Positions 10,701 through 19,544 of a DNA stretch of 64,000 nucleotides are shown here, piece by piece. The notes beneath the pieces are model-generated. The model was not told where the DNA came from, did not search any database, and saw only the letters and a list, made by a program, of their open reading frames with translations. A program made the position numbers and the translations under genes. This DNA is from Paludibacteraceae bacterium. Lineage in GTDB: Bacteria; Bacteroidota; Bacteroidia; Bacteroidales; Paludibacteraceae. The stretch is from assembly GCA_016297215.1 (NCBI GenBank), contig JAEDGZ010000004.1, positions 1 through 64,000 of the forward strand, read 5' to 3'. The first letter of the stretch is position 1, and each line of letters begins with the position of its first letter.

Positions 10701-13700
10701 TACGGATGTGAAGGCTACTGCCACTACCACCACCTCGGCAACAATCGAGTGGAAAGAAAACGGCGATGCAACCAACTGGGAAGTCCTGCTCTTTGAAGGG
10801 GCAACTGCCAATCCCGATGAGGATACTCCTCTTAAGACCTTTACGGCATCTGCCGATGCCATGAGGCAACTATCAGGGCTGACCCACTCCACGCAATACA
10901 CCGTCTATGTACGCGCCGTGAAAGGCACAGAGAAGGGAGCATGGTCAATGCCGCTCACCTTCTGGACGGAAACAGACAAATGGACTTTGCCGTTCTACGA
11001 GAACTTTGATAGTTATAAGACGGGAGGCACAACTACCAACACCTTGCCGCCGTACTATGAATTAGGTGCAACGACGGCATCAACATATCCGTATGTGATT
11101 AAAGCCACATCTGCGGTTGCAAAAGATCCTGATGGTTTGTATCAAATGGCATACCGTTTTTACGCTTCTTCTTCTACAAAGAACATAGCGCAATTGGTAC
11201 TTCCTGTATTGGAGCAACCTATCAACACATTGCAGATGTCAATGATGGCAAACACTTATTCTAGTTCTACTTCTTATGTACATCGTCTGGAAGTAGGCGT
11301 TTTGCCGACAGGTGCTACGGATGTGGTGGCTGTAACGACATTGGAACTCTCCCAAACATCTGCATGGGAGGAGTGGTTATTAGATTTTAGTTCATATACG
11401 GGCGGAGATGGACAAATCGTATTGACCTGTACGTATGATGCTACTGCTAAGAAATCCAACGATGTGATGATTGATAACTTGTCAATTAGTGCTATCCCTC
11501 AGTGCAAAAAGGTACAAACCATCTCGGCAAGGGCAATTACCCAGACAGGTGCTTCCATCACGTGGGAGGCTGCCGGAGACGAAACGGCTTGGAACCTGAA
11601 AGTGAGCAGCACGGAGTTGGATGACCCCGCAACCGCTACGGCGAATATGTTCGACGGCGCAGTGAGCACCGCGAAACAAATGCTCACCAATCTGTCGGCA
11701 GATACCGAGTACTACGTATATGTGCAGTCCACCAACGCAAGCAAAGACTGTGTAGGTGAGTGGAGCAAAGTCTTCTCTTTCCATACGCTTTGCGATGCTG
11801 TGGTTCGTCCTTATTCAGAGAACTTCGATGCGATGGACAAAGGTATCGTTCCTGCTTGCTACACGCTTTCCGGCAAGGTAATGGATGCTACGGCTGCGGC
11901 TACCGGACAGAACACGGGGGCTACCAGCCAAGCACTGAAATTGTCGCAGGTGGATAAAGCCAATACCAACTATTGTGCCTTCCCCTTGGTTGCCTGCGAG
12001 GACATCAAAGACTTGCAACTCGCTATGCAAGTATTGCCCGGTTCATGGGGTACTGAAGGCTCGACAAGCGATAAGTGGTCGTGGTATTTCTATGAGATAG
12101 GTATTATGACCGACCCCAACGACCCGACCACGTATGTGGCAGTCAAGGTGGATTCTGTGGCAGCGGATGGAAGCAAACAGCCGGTGGATAAACGCTATAC
12201 CTTTGATACCTACGCAGGCGACGAATCCGGCGCGAAGGGTAAGTATATCGCCATCAAGGTGCTGCCGTATAAGGGCTCAACCGGTACGGAGTATTCCGGC
12301 GTTATCTATGTGGATAACGTTACCATCGGCGACAAGGAGACCTGCATCATGCCGACGCAAATGACAGTTGTCGAATACAGCAACGACACGGTACGTCTTT
12401 CGTGGAAAGCAGAGGAGAAGACCGGCACCTTCCGCGTGCGCATCTTCGACCATGCGGATGCCGACTTCGATACGGACACTCCCGTTAAAGACACGGTGGT
12501 TACCGATACCACGCAGGCAGTTATTAGCGGGCTTGACGGCAACACCCTGTACTATGCTACGGTACGCCGCGAATGCGGAGCGGAGGATGGCAATAGCCGT
12601 TGGAGCACCGTAACTTCTTGGCGTTCCGAGTGCGAGGAGGTGCAAACCCTGCCGTATGTAGAGACCTTTGAAGGCTACACCGCCAGTGCACCCGCTAACT
12701 GCTGGGGAGAGATACAAACAAGTTACGTGCAACAGGGAAGCAATCAAACGGTTAAATTGGACGCTTATGTATCTATCGCTGCAGCCAAGGACGGCACACT
12801 TGGATTGTATCTGCAATATAATAGTAGCGCATCTGCCAAACCGAAAGCCATCACACCGAAACTGGATGTTACTACGCTGAAAGATGTGGTGCTCTATTTC
12901 GATGCGCGTTCTTACTCCTCTTCTGCTGCCACGTCATTGTTGATAGAGGCGGTGGAGTCGCAGGCAGTGGATGCAGCATCGGTAACGATCACCACGGTAG
13001 ATATCCCCACCGCTTGGCAGACTATCTATCTGAAGTTAGCCGACGTATATACATCTGCACAGCCATATCAATACCTGCGCTTTAGCGTGGCAGGCAAGCA
13101 GGCTATCTATATGGATAACCTGCATATCACGACCAACCCGAATGAGGTGGTTCCTGTCAACGCATTGAGCGTGAAGAATGTGCGCGATACCTCGGCAATC
13201 ATTTCCTTTGCGGAGAGCACGCCGGGGATAAGCAGTTGGAAAGTGGAGTATGGTGTGAAAGGCTTTGAGCCGGGCACAGGCATGGTGCTTACGCTGGACA
13301 CCACGGCTTGCACGCTCACCGGACTGGCTTCGCTTACATCGTATGATGTGTATGTCAAGTCGAATGTGTCGGGTAGCGCGTATGTAGGTCCGCTGTCGTT
13401 CACTACGGTGAAACCCGCGGCACAACTGCCGTACTACTATGGCTTCGAGGATGCTGACGAGAATGCCAACCTCTGGACGCTCACCAATGTGAATGCAGTC
13501 GGCAATCCTTGCCCCAACACCTTCACCTTCGGCGATGCGGCGAATGTAGGCGGCACGGGCAATACCTCGCTCTATGTGCAATACAACGGGCAATACGGCT
13601 ACTGCCCCATGCAGGCTGACGGCAACATCGGTTTGTCGTACGTATGGGCTACGCGCAATGTGGACATCCCCTCAAAGGGTACCTACGTGGTAGGCGTGAA

Positions 13701-16700
13701 GGCACGCTGCCCGGGTAACAAAAAGGTGGACAACGAGACGACGGACTACATGGTAGTGGCTTTGGCTCCCGCTGTATGCACCCCCTTGGCTTCGAACATA
13801 ATGCGTCCCGATGGTACCAACGGCAGTGCCGGAACTACAAAAACGGCATACAACGAGTTTAATATTGTGCCTTCTAAGACTATCTGCGGCGTTTCTGACT
13901 ATACGGAGTTCTCCGGCAAAGCCCTTATCACGGAGCCGGGTATGTACCAGATAATGCTCTATTGGTACAATCCTTCTGTCAGCGAGGCGCCGGGCACTAT
14001 CTACGAGCCTGTGGCGGTGGATAGCGTGTGGGTGGAAGAATACGATTGCACCGCACCTTCCAACCACCACTTAACCGCCCTTTCCGATACGGAAGCAGCC
14101 GTCGCATGGGAAGCCGGTGCGAACAAGAATTTTGAGGTGATACTCTCCCGTTATCGCAAAGTGGCACACCCTGAGTTGCTCGATGAGCAAGATATGCTGG
14201 CGCACTCGTTCGTGAGCGGTGAGCCCGTCTTCCGCGCGACTAACCTCCTGCCGAATACAACCTACGCCCTCTATCAGCGTACGCTCTGTGTGGGCGAGAA
14301 CACCGAGTGGGTAGAGTTTGATTTCACGACGGAGTGCATCGATGAGCAGGTGCCTTACACCGAGACCTTCTCTGAAACACCTTCTTGCTGGACGCTTTCC
14401 GCCGGCACGAAGGCTTCTACGGCGAAGTACCTTACTGCGGAGATGAAGGCGAATGGCGAGGAAGCAGAGCAATGGTCGTACCTCATGTTGCCGGCAGGCG
14501 GTTTGGCAGTATTGCCCGACTTCGGACTTCCCGTACAGCAATTAGGTATCACTATGGCTACCTTCAATGGTTATAATGCGCCGACCTATACCATCGGTGT
14601 GATGACCGACCCATGGGATGCCGATACCTTCGAGCCCGTGATGATAGTGCATACGGGGAACTCCTTGTCTTTGTCCAGCAGTGAGGGTAATCCGTATGTG
14701 TTGGAGGCGGCGCAGAAACTCTTCAACCTATACAAGGGCAGCGGTCGCTATATTGCTATCAAGGGCGATGCAACGAATGTTACCAATATCAAGTATATCA
14801 CGGTAGAGCAGTTGCCCTCGTGCATCACGCCGATGCAGGTAGAGATTACCGATATCCGAGAGACCTCCGCGCTGGTCAACTGGCTGACCGGTACCGAGAC
14901 CCAATGGCAGATTGCTTGCGACGGCGATACGCTGACCGTAAGCGAACAGCCGTACACGCTCACCGGCTTGCAGCAAGGGCAGACCTACTCGCTCGCTGTG
15001 CGTGCCCTCTGCGAAAGCAATGAAGAGAGCGCATGGTCGCAAGAGGTGCAGTTCACCACCAACTGTGGTGTCAACGCGATGCCGCTGACCATCGACTGCG
15101 ACGCGCTGGCGGATAAAGCAGGTACAGATGTCAACTTTACCTTGCCCAACTGCTGGCAGCAGTTGCGCTCCACCATCTCGCTCGACTCGCTCAACAGGCA
15201 GCGTAAGCCCGCTACCGAAGTGCTGGAGCGACTGCCTAAAGAGACGACGCGCAACTACTATACCTACTATAAATACAAGTTCGGAGTGCCCTACCAGAGC
15301 AATCTGGATAAGTATTTCGGCGGCAAGGCACACTTGATGTCTAACTGCTTCCAAGAGGATTTGACCTCTTCGAAGGGTACTTACTACAAGTGGCTCGTTC
15401 TGCCGGCAATAGAGGCGAATGAAGGCACGCAGTTGTCCTTCCACCTCGCGTGGGCAAACATGCAGGGCTGCATGTTCTACAATCCGAACAATGGTAAATA
15501 CAATCAGGTGGAGCCGGTAGATTTCCGCATCGTGGTATCGGAAGACGGCGGAGAGACCTATCAAGCGCTGCAGAAGATAGATCTGGCGCAGTACGATAGC
15601 ACCTTCCGTCAAGTAGAAGTAGATTTGTCGGCGTATGCCGGTAAGGCTGTTCAGGTAGGTTTCTACCATGCGATGTGCTATTCTACCGGGAGTTACTTGC
15701 CGGATATCCGTTTGGCAGACGTGCGTATCAACTGTACGATGAATTATCCGATAAGCGATGTGGCTTGCGAAGGCTACGATTACGAGCGCAACGGCTTCGT
15801 CATCAGCAAGGATTCGCTGCCTGAGCCGATGCAGCAGAAGCAATACACGCGCTTTGCTGCCAATAAGCAGACGAGCGGCTGCGATAGTATTGTTACCCTC
15901 ACGCTGACGACCGAGAAATCGGCAATAGAGACCGTTCATGCTACCATCTGCGAAGGCTCTTCGTATAGTTTCGGACCGTATGAACTGACCGAACCGAACC
16001 AAGAGGGGCAACCTTACATGTTGCTCGGCACTACGGCTAACGGTTGCGATAGCACCATCTACCTCTATCTCTCGGTTACTCCGGCTGTGCGTGCTTCGGC
16101 AGGAACGAAGTACATCAATACGGGGGCTACTTATGATTTCAACGGAAAAGTGCTTTCGCAGACAGGTGTTTACTACGATACCCTGCGTGCCGAAAACGGT
16201 TGCGACAGCATTGTGGAACTTCACTTGTATGTGGTGAACAAAAGCATCGGTTACGAAGAAATCACGGTATGCGCAAATGAGATGCCTTTCCATTGGAAGA
16301 CCCAAGTGCTGACCGAAGCGGGCAACTATTCATTCGATACGCTGACCGTGGTAGGTACGGATAGTGTGGTAGCGCTCACGCTGAATGTACTTCCCACGTT
16401 TACTACATCGCTGGGCACGAAGTATATCAATATGGGCGAATCCTTTGCGTTCAACAACCAACTACTCACCCAAACAGGCATGTATTATGATACCTTGTCC
16501 GCGGTGAATGGTTGCGATAGCGTATTGTCGCTCCGATTGGTAGCAATGGCAAAGCAAAAAGGCAATATCCAAATGAGCGTATGCCAAAACGAGTTGCCCG
16601 TCTTGTGGAAAGACCAGACTATTAGGGCTGCAGGCGTTTACTCCTTCGACACGCTGACTACAGTCGGTACGGATAGTGTGGTTACGCTCACGCTGACGGT

Positions 16701-17295
16701 GAATGCCGCTTATCTTACGGCAGACACGCTGAGGATATGCGAGGGCGATTCGTTACTATGGGAAGGCATCATGCTTTCTGAGGCAGGAGAGTACCAAGTA
16801 ACTTACACGTCTGTTGCGCACTGTGATAGCGTGATGATGCTGTCGCTGGAGGTGGTAAGGCGTAATGTTATCCAAGTGGATACGGTGATTACAACCGCAG
16901 ACCTCCCCTTTGTCTTTCTCGAAGATACGCTACTCGATGTGGGCACCCAAGAAGGCATCTACGATACCGCTATCGTGGTGAACGGCGAACCTTGCTCTAC
17001 CATCTACAACTTGCATATCACAGTGAAGATGGGCGAGGGTATCAATAATGTTGGTGCAGATAAACTGAATATCTATCCTACTATGATTGCAGTGGGAGAG
17101 AAGGTTAATCTCTCCTTGCCTCAAGCAGATGAACTCACCGTTACTGTTATGGATATGACAGGCGATGTGATGGCTACCTACCATCCCGCTAACACACATC
17201 TTGTAATGGATGATTTCTATACTGCCGGTATGTACATCGTGCGAGTTACTTCTTCCAACGGCTATTGTGGTCTCGGGAAAGTAATCGTAAAGTAA
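7708..17295 (+). CDS. Giant T9SS-secreted fibronectin/anchor-J repeat adhesin
   Basis: A 3195-residue surface protein. Residues 1-24 are a signal peptide ending TATFAQ. About ten jelly-roll (cleaved-adhesin/choice-of-anchor-J-like) domains alternate with nine fibronectin type III units, which begin near residues 170, 419, 716, 995, 1267, 1546, 1815, 2115 and 2373; most open with a Cys-x-x-Pro-like motif and contain a conserved Trp. Residues about 2720-3100 are repeats with NGCDSI motifs. The end (about 3120-3195) is a typical type A T9SS sorting domain: LNIYPT, TVMDMTG, then GMYIVRV and KVIVK. The architecture suggests adhesion to glycans or host/plant matrix, but no ligand can be read from the sequence. 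It has its own start after a 113-bp gap and is closed by a strong terminator. Confidence 0.88.
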   Translation: MKKFFFRMLLLALVCSVGTATFAQKKALAEDFESGALPSGWTTTNSLWRWTNGEAQFIALVENGVDTLFTPRVDIASLENQPTVTIDYRMVVNQERVNPLTVLYRTAATPEWTVLQQIETPAETATRLYLPLPANVASATDLQLALAAKYLLGGQTAIDYLAIENNHEVPNAPTNLQTEELTSSSAGLRWEVCKSDYFVQYNLKVSTFELTNMTDVADVFDGNVRNAYTTLEALTPNTQYFVYVRYECEDEDYSPWATFDFRTPCSAVTLPLTQDFEQPLNNCYTILKTSKTAAQSATFPYNSQKAFSFVSSKNTYNYLFFPEAQQSLTGYQVSFMVASELAGTTYGRELTIGVATDATAENFTEVKTITLPQGRRWEKVTISLAGYKGTGKILAFKAGNADKENHIVIDDVSIEPASACPMPMFVNVSEVTSNSAKLAWVEAGNATEWNLVLAMREYADPFDCEPNESKGEYAGSITTNPYVATNLLPNTTYYAYLQSACGESEWTQVYSFTTQEEVSIPYQQAFDRLDPALYSDDANAVPPMWLMGSRLLYADNTVTNHDKENSDSYLPYISTADDHTASAYVPAALLLRGTSFSSYSGSWNTSYAMMPAMPCALNQLLLSFYAKSNDAALKLVVGVASTQTTDLENGKQLSGTGNVTPVDTLSFAASGEWEQKSLSLVDYAGTGKYITFWVVSATSTPAVYIDDIIIDYAPTCFPVQNLTATATSTTAAKVTWTETLKATAWDVKVSTSEINPATQNGDVVSSKRVTAQEYAFSGLTANTKYYVYVSPACGDQWASTTVTTLYALTVPYYNDFTNETYGNGKAPAYWITGNMGNTSLAATSAYLPNVQNTAWTAATGYTIPAEVVKNSLRFYAYYTSTVTSRALQPYIILPELSGVAANDLTLSFWGWTSNTKTTYCMELKIGVMTDPTDVNTLTEVTSVTLDTIKVAQYFIVPLSAYTGTGKYIVLYMDNKTTSTSYFYVDNLSITLSASPQRVTDVKATATTTTSATIEWKENGDATNWEVLLFEGATANPDEDTPLKTFTASADAMRQLSGLTHSTQYTVYVRAVKGTEKGAWSMPLTFWTETDKWTLPFYENFDSYKTGGTTTNTLPPYYELGATTASTYPYVIKATSAVAKDPDGLYQMAYRFYASSSTKNIAQLVLPVLEQPINTLQMSMMANTYSSSTSYVHRLEVGVLPTGATDVVAVTTLELSQTSAWEEWLLDFSSYTGGDGQIVLTCTYDATAKKSNDVMIDNLSISAIPQCKKVQTISARAITQTGASITWEAAGDETAWNLKVSSTELDDPATATANMFDGAVSTAKQMLTNLSADTEYYVYVQSTNASKDCVGEWSKVFSFHTLCDAVVRPYSENFDAMDKGIVPACYTLSGKVMDATAAATGQNTGATSQALKLSQVDKANTNYCAFPLVACEDIKDLQLAMQVLPGSWGTEGSTSDKWSWYFYEIGIMTDPNDPTTYVAVKVDSVAADGSKQPVDKRYTFDTYAGDESGAKGKYIAIKVLPYKGSTGTEYSGVIYVDNVTIGDKETCIMPTQMTVVEYSNDTVRLSWKAEEKTGTFRVRIFDHADADFDTDTPVKDTVVTDTTQAVISGLDGNTLYYATVRRECGAEDGNSRWSTVTSWRSECEEVQTLPYVETFEGYTASAPANCWGEIQTSYVQQGSNQTVKLDAYVSIAAAKDGTLGLYLQYNSSASAKPKAITPKLDVTTLKDVVLYFDARSYSSSAATSLLIEAVESQAVDAASVTITTVDIPTAWQTIYLKLADVYTSAQPYQYLRFSVAGKQAIYMDNLHITTNPNEVVPVNALSVKNVRDTSAIISFAESTPGISSWKVEYGVKGFEPGTGMVLTLDTTACTLTGLASLTSYDVYVKSNVSGSAYVGPLSFTTVKPAAQLPYYYGFEDADENANLWTLTNVNAVGNPCPNTFTFGDAANVGGTGNTSLYVQYNGQYGYCPMQADGNIGLSYVWATRNVDIPSKGTYVVGVKARCPGNKKVDNETTDYMVVALAPAVCTPLASNIMRPDGTNGSAGTTKTAYNEFNIVPSKTICGVSDYTEFSGKALITEPGMYQIMLYWYNPSVSEAPGTIYEPVAVDSVWVEEYDCTAPSNHHLTALSDTEAAVAWEAGANKNFEVILSRYRKVAHPELLDEQDMLAHSFVSGEPVFRATNLLPNTTYALYQRTLCVGENTEWVEFDFTTECIDEQVPYTETFSETPSCWTLSAGTKASTAKYLTAEMKANGEEAEQWSYLMLPAGGLAVLPDFGLPVQQLGITMATFNGYNAPTYTIGVMTDPWDADTFEPVMIVHTGNSLSLSSSEGNPYVLEAAQKLFNLYKGSGRYIAIKGDATNVTNIKYITVEQLPSCITPMQVEITDIRETSALVNWLTGTETQWQIACDGDTLTVSEQPYTLTGLQQGQTYSLAVRALCESNEESAWSQEVQFTTNCGVNAMPLTIDCDALADKAGTDVNFTLPNCWQQLRSTISLDSLNRQRKPATEVLERLPKETTRNYYTYYKYKFGVPYQSNLDKYFGGKAHLMSNCFQEDLTSSKGTYYKWLVLPAIEANEGTQLSFHLAWANMQGCMFYNPNNGKYNQVEPVDFRIVVSEDGGETYQALQKIDLAQYDSTFRQVEVDLSAYAGKAVQVGFYHAMCYSTGSYLPDIRLADVRINCTMNYPISDVACEGYDYERNGFVISKDSLPEPMQQKQYTRFAANKQTSGCDSIVTLTLTTEKSAIETVHATICEGSSYSFGPYELTEPNQEGQPYMLLGTTANGCDSTIYLYLSVTPAVRASAGTKYINTGATYDFNGKVLSQTGVYYDTLRAENGCDSIVELHLYVVNKSIGYEEITVCANEMPFHWKTQVLTEAGNYSFDTLTVVGTDSVVALTLNVLPTFTTSLGTKYINMGESFAFNNQLLTQTGMYYDTLSAVNGCDSVLSLRLVAMAKQKGNIQMSVCQNELPVLWKDQTIRAAGVYSFDTLTTVGTDSVVTLTLTVNAAYLTADTLRICEGDSLLWEGIMLSEAGEYQVTYTSVAHCDSVMMLSLEVVRRNVIQVDTVITTADLPFVFLEDTLLDVGTQEGIYDTAIVVNGEPCSTIYNLHITVKMGEGINNVGADKLNIYPTMIAVGEKVNLSLPQADELTVTVMDMTGDVMATYHPANTHLVMDDFYTAGMYIVRVTSSNGYCGLGKVIVK

Positions 17296-17302
17296 CGTAA
17301 AG

Positions 17303-17392
17303 ATAGCAGGGGGCGGACAATTGGTCAAATGGTAAATTGTCAAATTGTCAAATTCCGCAAGCGTTCCGCCCCCTGCTATTCCTTTTTCTTCT
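17303..17392 (+). terminator. Terminator of the giant adhesin with word array in its loop
   Basis: ATAGCAGGGGGCGGA (17303-17317) and TCCGCCCCCTGCTAT (17365-17379) form a perfect 15-bp stem followed by a T-rich run. The loop of about 47 nt contains TCAAATTG words (17325-17353), as if the array had expanded inside the hairpin. Confidence 0.85.
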
Positions 17393-17417
17393 ATTTATAC
17401 ACCTACTAACTATTGAG

Positions 17418-19544
17418 ATGATGAAAATGATGTCTCCCTTTTTGTGTACATCCTACCGAGTTTATGGTATCTTGTTTTTATGCGCTTGGATGTACATACC
17501 ATGTAGTGCGGCTGTCCGAACACCGGAACAAGCCATAGAAATTGCTTCTGCGCACGCGAGTGTGCATCGCCAAAAATTGCCTATTCACGACACTGTCGTT
17601 TCCGATAATATAAATGCCTCGCTGGCATATCAATCCCCTGCTTTCTATGCGGTCAATACTTCCGGCGGTTATGTCCTCGTTTCTGCCGATGACCGACTAA
17701 CGCCTATATTGGGCTACTGCGATGGTGAGGCGCGTTTTGACATGGATAGTATCCCTCCCGCGATGCGCTTCTGGCTAGAGGAATACGAGTTTGAGTATTC
17801 TATCCTCAACTCTCAACCTTCCACTCTCCACGCTCATCCCTCCCCTCTCCATTCTCCCCTCTCCACCCTCACCGCCGAGATAGCCCCGCTCGTGGGGTGT
17901 AAATGGAATCAAAAATCGCCCTACAATCTATTAGCGCCGTGCTACGATGGAGTGAATCATGTGGCAGCGGGATGCGTAGCAACGGCGATGGCGCAAGTGA
18001 TGTATGCATATCAGTATCCCTCCCGCGGAATGGGCAACCATAGTTATCTATGGCAGAGCGAGAATGACGAAACGTTGTCTGCCAGGCTCTCCGCTAATTT
18101 CGGGGCTACCACCTACGACTGGGAGGCTATGCTCCCATCATATACATCTTCCGCTTCGGAAAATAGTCAGATGGCGGTGGCTACGCTGATGTACCATTGC
18201 GGTGTGGCTGTGGATATGGGTTACGATTGCAATGCAGGACATGAGAGCGGTGCGGTAACAAGCAAAGTGCCCGTCGCTTTGGCAACCTATTTCGGCTACG
18301 ACAGCCACTATCAGTCTATCCGAAAAGATATATATCCCGTCGATAGTTTGGAAACTATCATATATACAGAACTCTCCCTGCAACATCCTGTCCTTGTGTC
18401 GGGGCAAAACAAGAGCGGGGGGCATGCTTTTGTCTGCGACGGTTACGATGGAAAGGGGTATTTCCATTTCAACTGGGGGTGGGGCGGTCAGTCGGATGGC
18501 TATTTCCTGCTTTCAGCATTGAACCCTGGCAGCCAGGGCGTGGGAGGCACAGGTAACGGATATAACAAGAATACCACCTTCTTTATCGGGCTACAGCCTC
18601 AAAACGATGATGCCAAAGTGCAACCTCAACAACTGGCGGCAGATAGTATAACCGTTTCATCTACTACACTCAGTAGGAAATCCGCTTTCAGCGTATCGGC
18701 ATATCGTATTCAAAACTACGGGATGGACAATTACCAGGGTACATGGGGAGTGGCACTTTATGATGAAGATGACACACAGATGACAGCCTTGCTCAGTACA
18801 GCGGATTTCTCGCTCAAATCAGGGTATTATCGCACTGTCCCCTCTACGTTTTCCTCGGTTACCATCCCTTCTACTGTGAAGAACGGTACCTATCGATTGT
18901 GTTGTGTTTATAAAGACCCTGCTTACGGCTGGTCGCGTATGCTGTGCACGCAGGATGATTATTATAAGACGCTCTATATCACCGACAGTCAGATTACCTT
19001 TGTGGACAACAATGCCCCCGCTGTGTTAGAACTCACACAACCTATCGCTTTCCCTACCGATACGGTGGCTTGTACCGGTGCACCGCTTTCGTTCGCGGTA
19101 CGCAATACCGGCGGAACATTCCGCGGAGAGATTTCTGCTCGCATCTATCAGGGGAACTTCGCCAAGGGACAATATGAGATTATGGATGAACTCACTATCA
19201 GACACGACCAAACGCTGACCTCGGCTCTGCAGCAGGTGTTTGATGCTAACTTGAAGATAGGTATTACCTACAAGATGAAGTTGTGCTATCGCTTGGGAGA
19301 AACGGATGCGTGGCACGATTTGACCCCTGCAGAGTACAACGGGATTTCGTTTTGGCTTAATCAGCCGCAAGCGGAAGAGCCTGAGGAACCCGATGTGCCC
19401 AGTGCTTTGCAGCATACGCTGAGTGAAGGGGCTGAGATAATATGCGAGCAATGGGTGATGGCTTTGCCGATAGGTAATCTCTACGTCGTAACCGTAGAGC
19501 ACAATCATACCATACACCACTACAAAATCATCAAACCGCTATGA
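17418..19544 (+). CDS. C10-family cysteine peptidase (streptopain-like)
   Basis: A secreted cysteine protease of the streptopain/interpain family, 708 residues from the ATG at 17418. The in-frame TTG at 17337 is unlikely because it lies in the preceding terminator loop. A signal sequence ends near PCSAAV. Residues about 30-125 form a Spi-like prodomain (GYVLVSADDRLTPILGY). The catalytic domain has the nucleophile in AAGCVATAMAQVM, the histidine in GGHAFVCDGYD and the NWGWGG loop. Residues about 129-152, at the prodomain-protease junction, are Pro/Ser/Leu/His-rich and encoded by tandem CTCTCAACC-like words. Fibronectin-like C-terminal domains follow. No T9SS tail is obvious. Its stop overlaps the next start by 4 bp. 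Likely role: extracellular protein degradation or processing of neighbouring adhesins (inference). Confidence 0.87.
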   Translation: MMKMMSPFLCTSYRVYGILFLCAWMYIPCSAAVRTPEQAIEIASAHASVHRQKLPIHDTVVSDNINASLAYQSPAFYAVNTSGGYVLVSADDRLTPILGYCDGEARFDMDSIPPAMRFWLEEYEFEYSILNSQPSTLHAHPSPLHSPLSTLTAEIAPLVGCKWNQKSPYNLLAPCYDGVNHVAAGCVATAMAQVMYAYQYPSRGMGNHSYLWQSENDETLSARLSANFGATTYDWEAMLPSYTSSASENSQMAVATLMYHCGVAVDMGYDCNAGHESGAVTSKVPVALATYFGYDSHYQSIRKDIYPVDSLETIIYTELSLQHPVLVSGQNKSGGHAFVCDGYDGKGYFHFNWGWGGQSDGYFLLSALNPGSQGVGGTGNGYNKNTTFFIGLQPQNDDAKVQPQQLAADSITVSSTTLSRKSAFSVSAYRIQNYGMDNYQGTWGVALYDEDDTQMTALLSTADFSLKSGYYRTVPSTFSSVTIPSTVKNGTYRLCCVYKDPAYGWSRMLCTQDDYYKTLYITDSQITFVDNNAPAVLELTQPIAFPTDTVACTGAPLSFAVRNTGGTFRGEISARIYQGNFAKGQYEIMDELTIRHDQTLTSALQQVFDANLKIGITYKMKLCYRLGETDAWHDLTPAEYNGISFWLNQPQAEEPEEPDVPSALQHTLSEGAEIICEQWVMALPIGNLYVVTVEHNHTIHHYKIIKPL

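Noticed and set aside
7708..17295. Giant gene as a polyketide or non-ribosomal synthase
   Set aside because: No catalytic motifs; fibronectin and jelly-roll repeats with signal peptide and T9SS tail instead.
17337..17417. TTG start for the C10 protease at 17337
   Set aside because: It lies in the loop of the preceding terminator; ATG 17418 is followed by a normal signal peptide.
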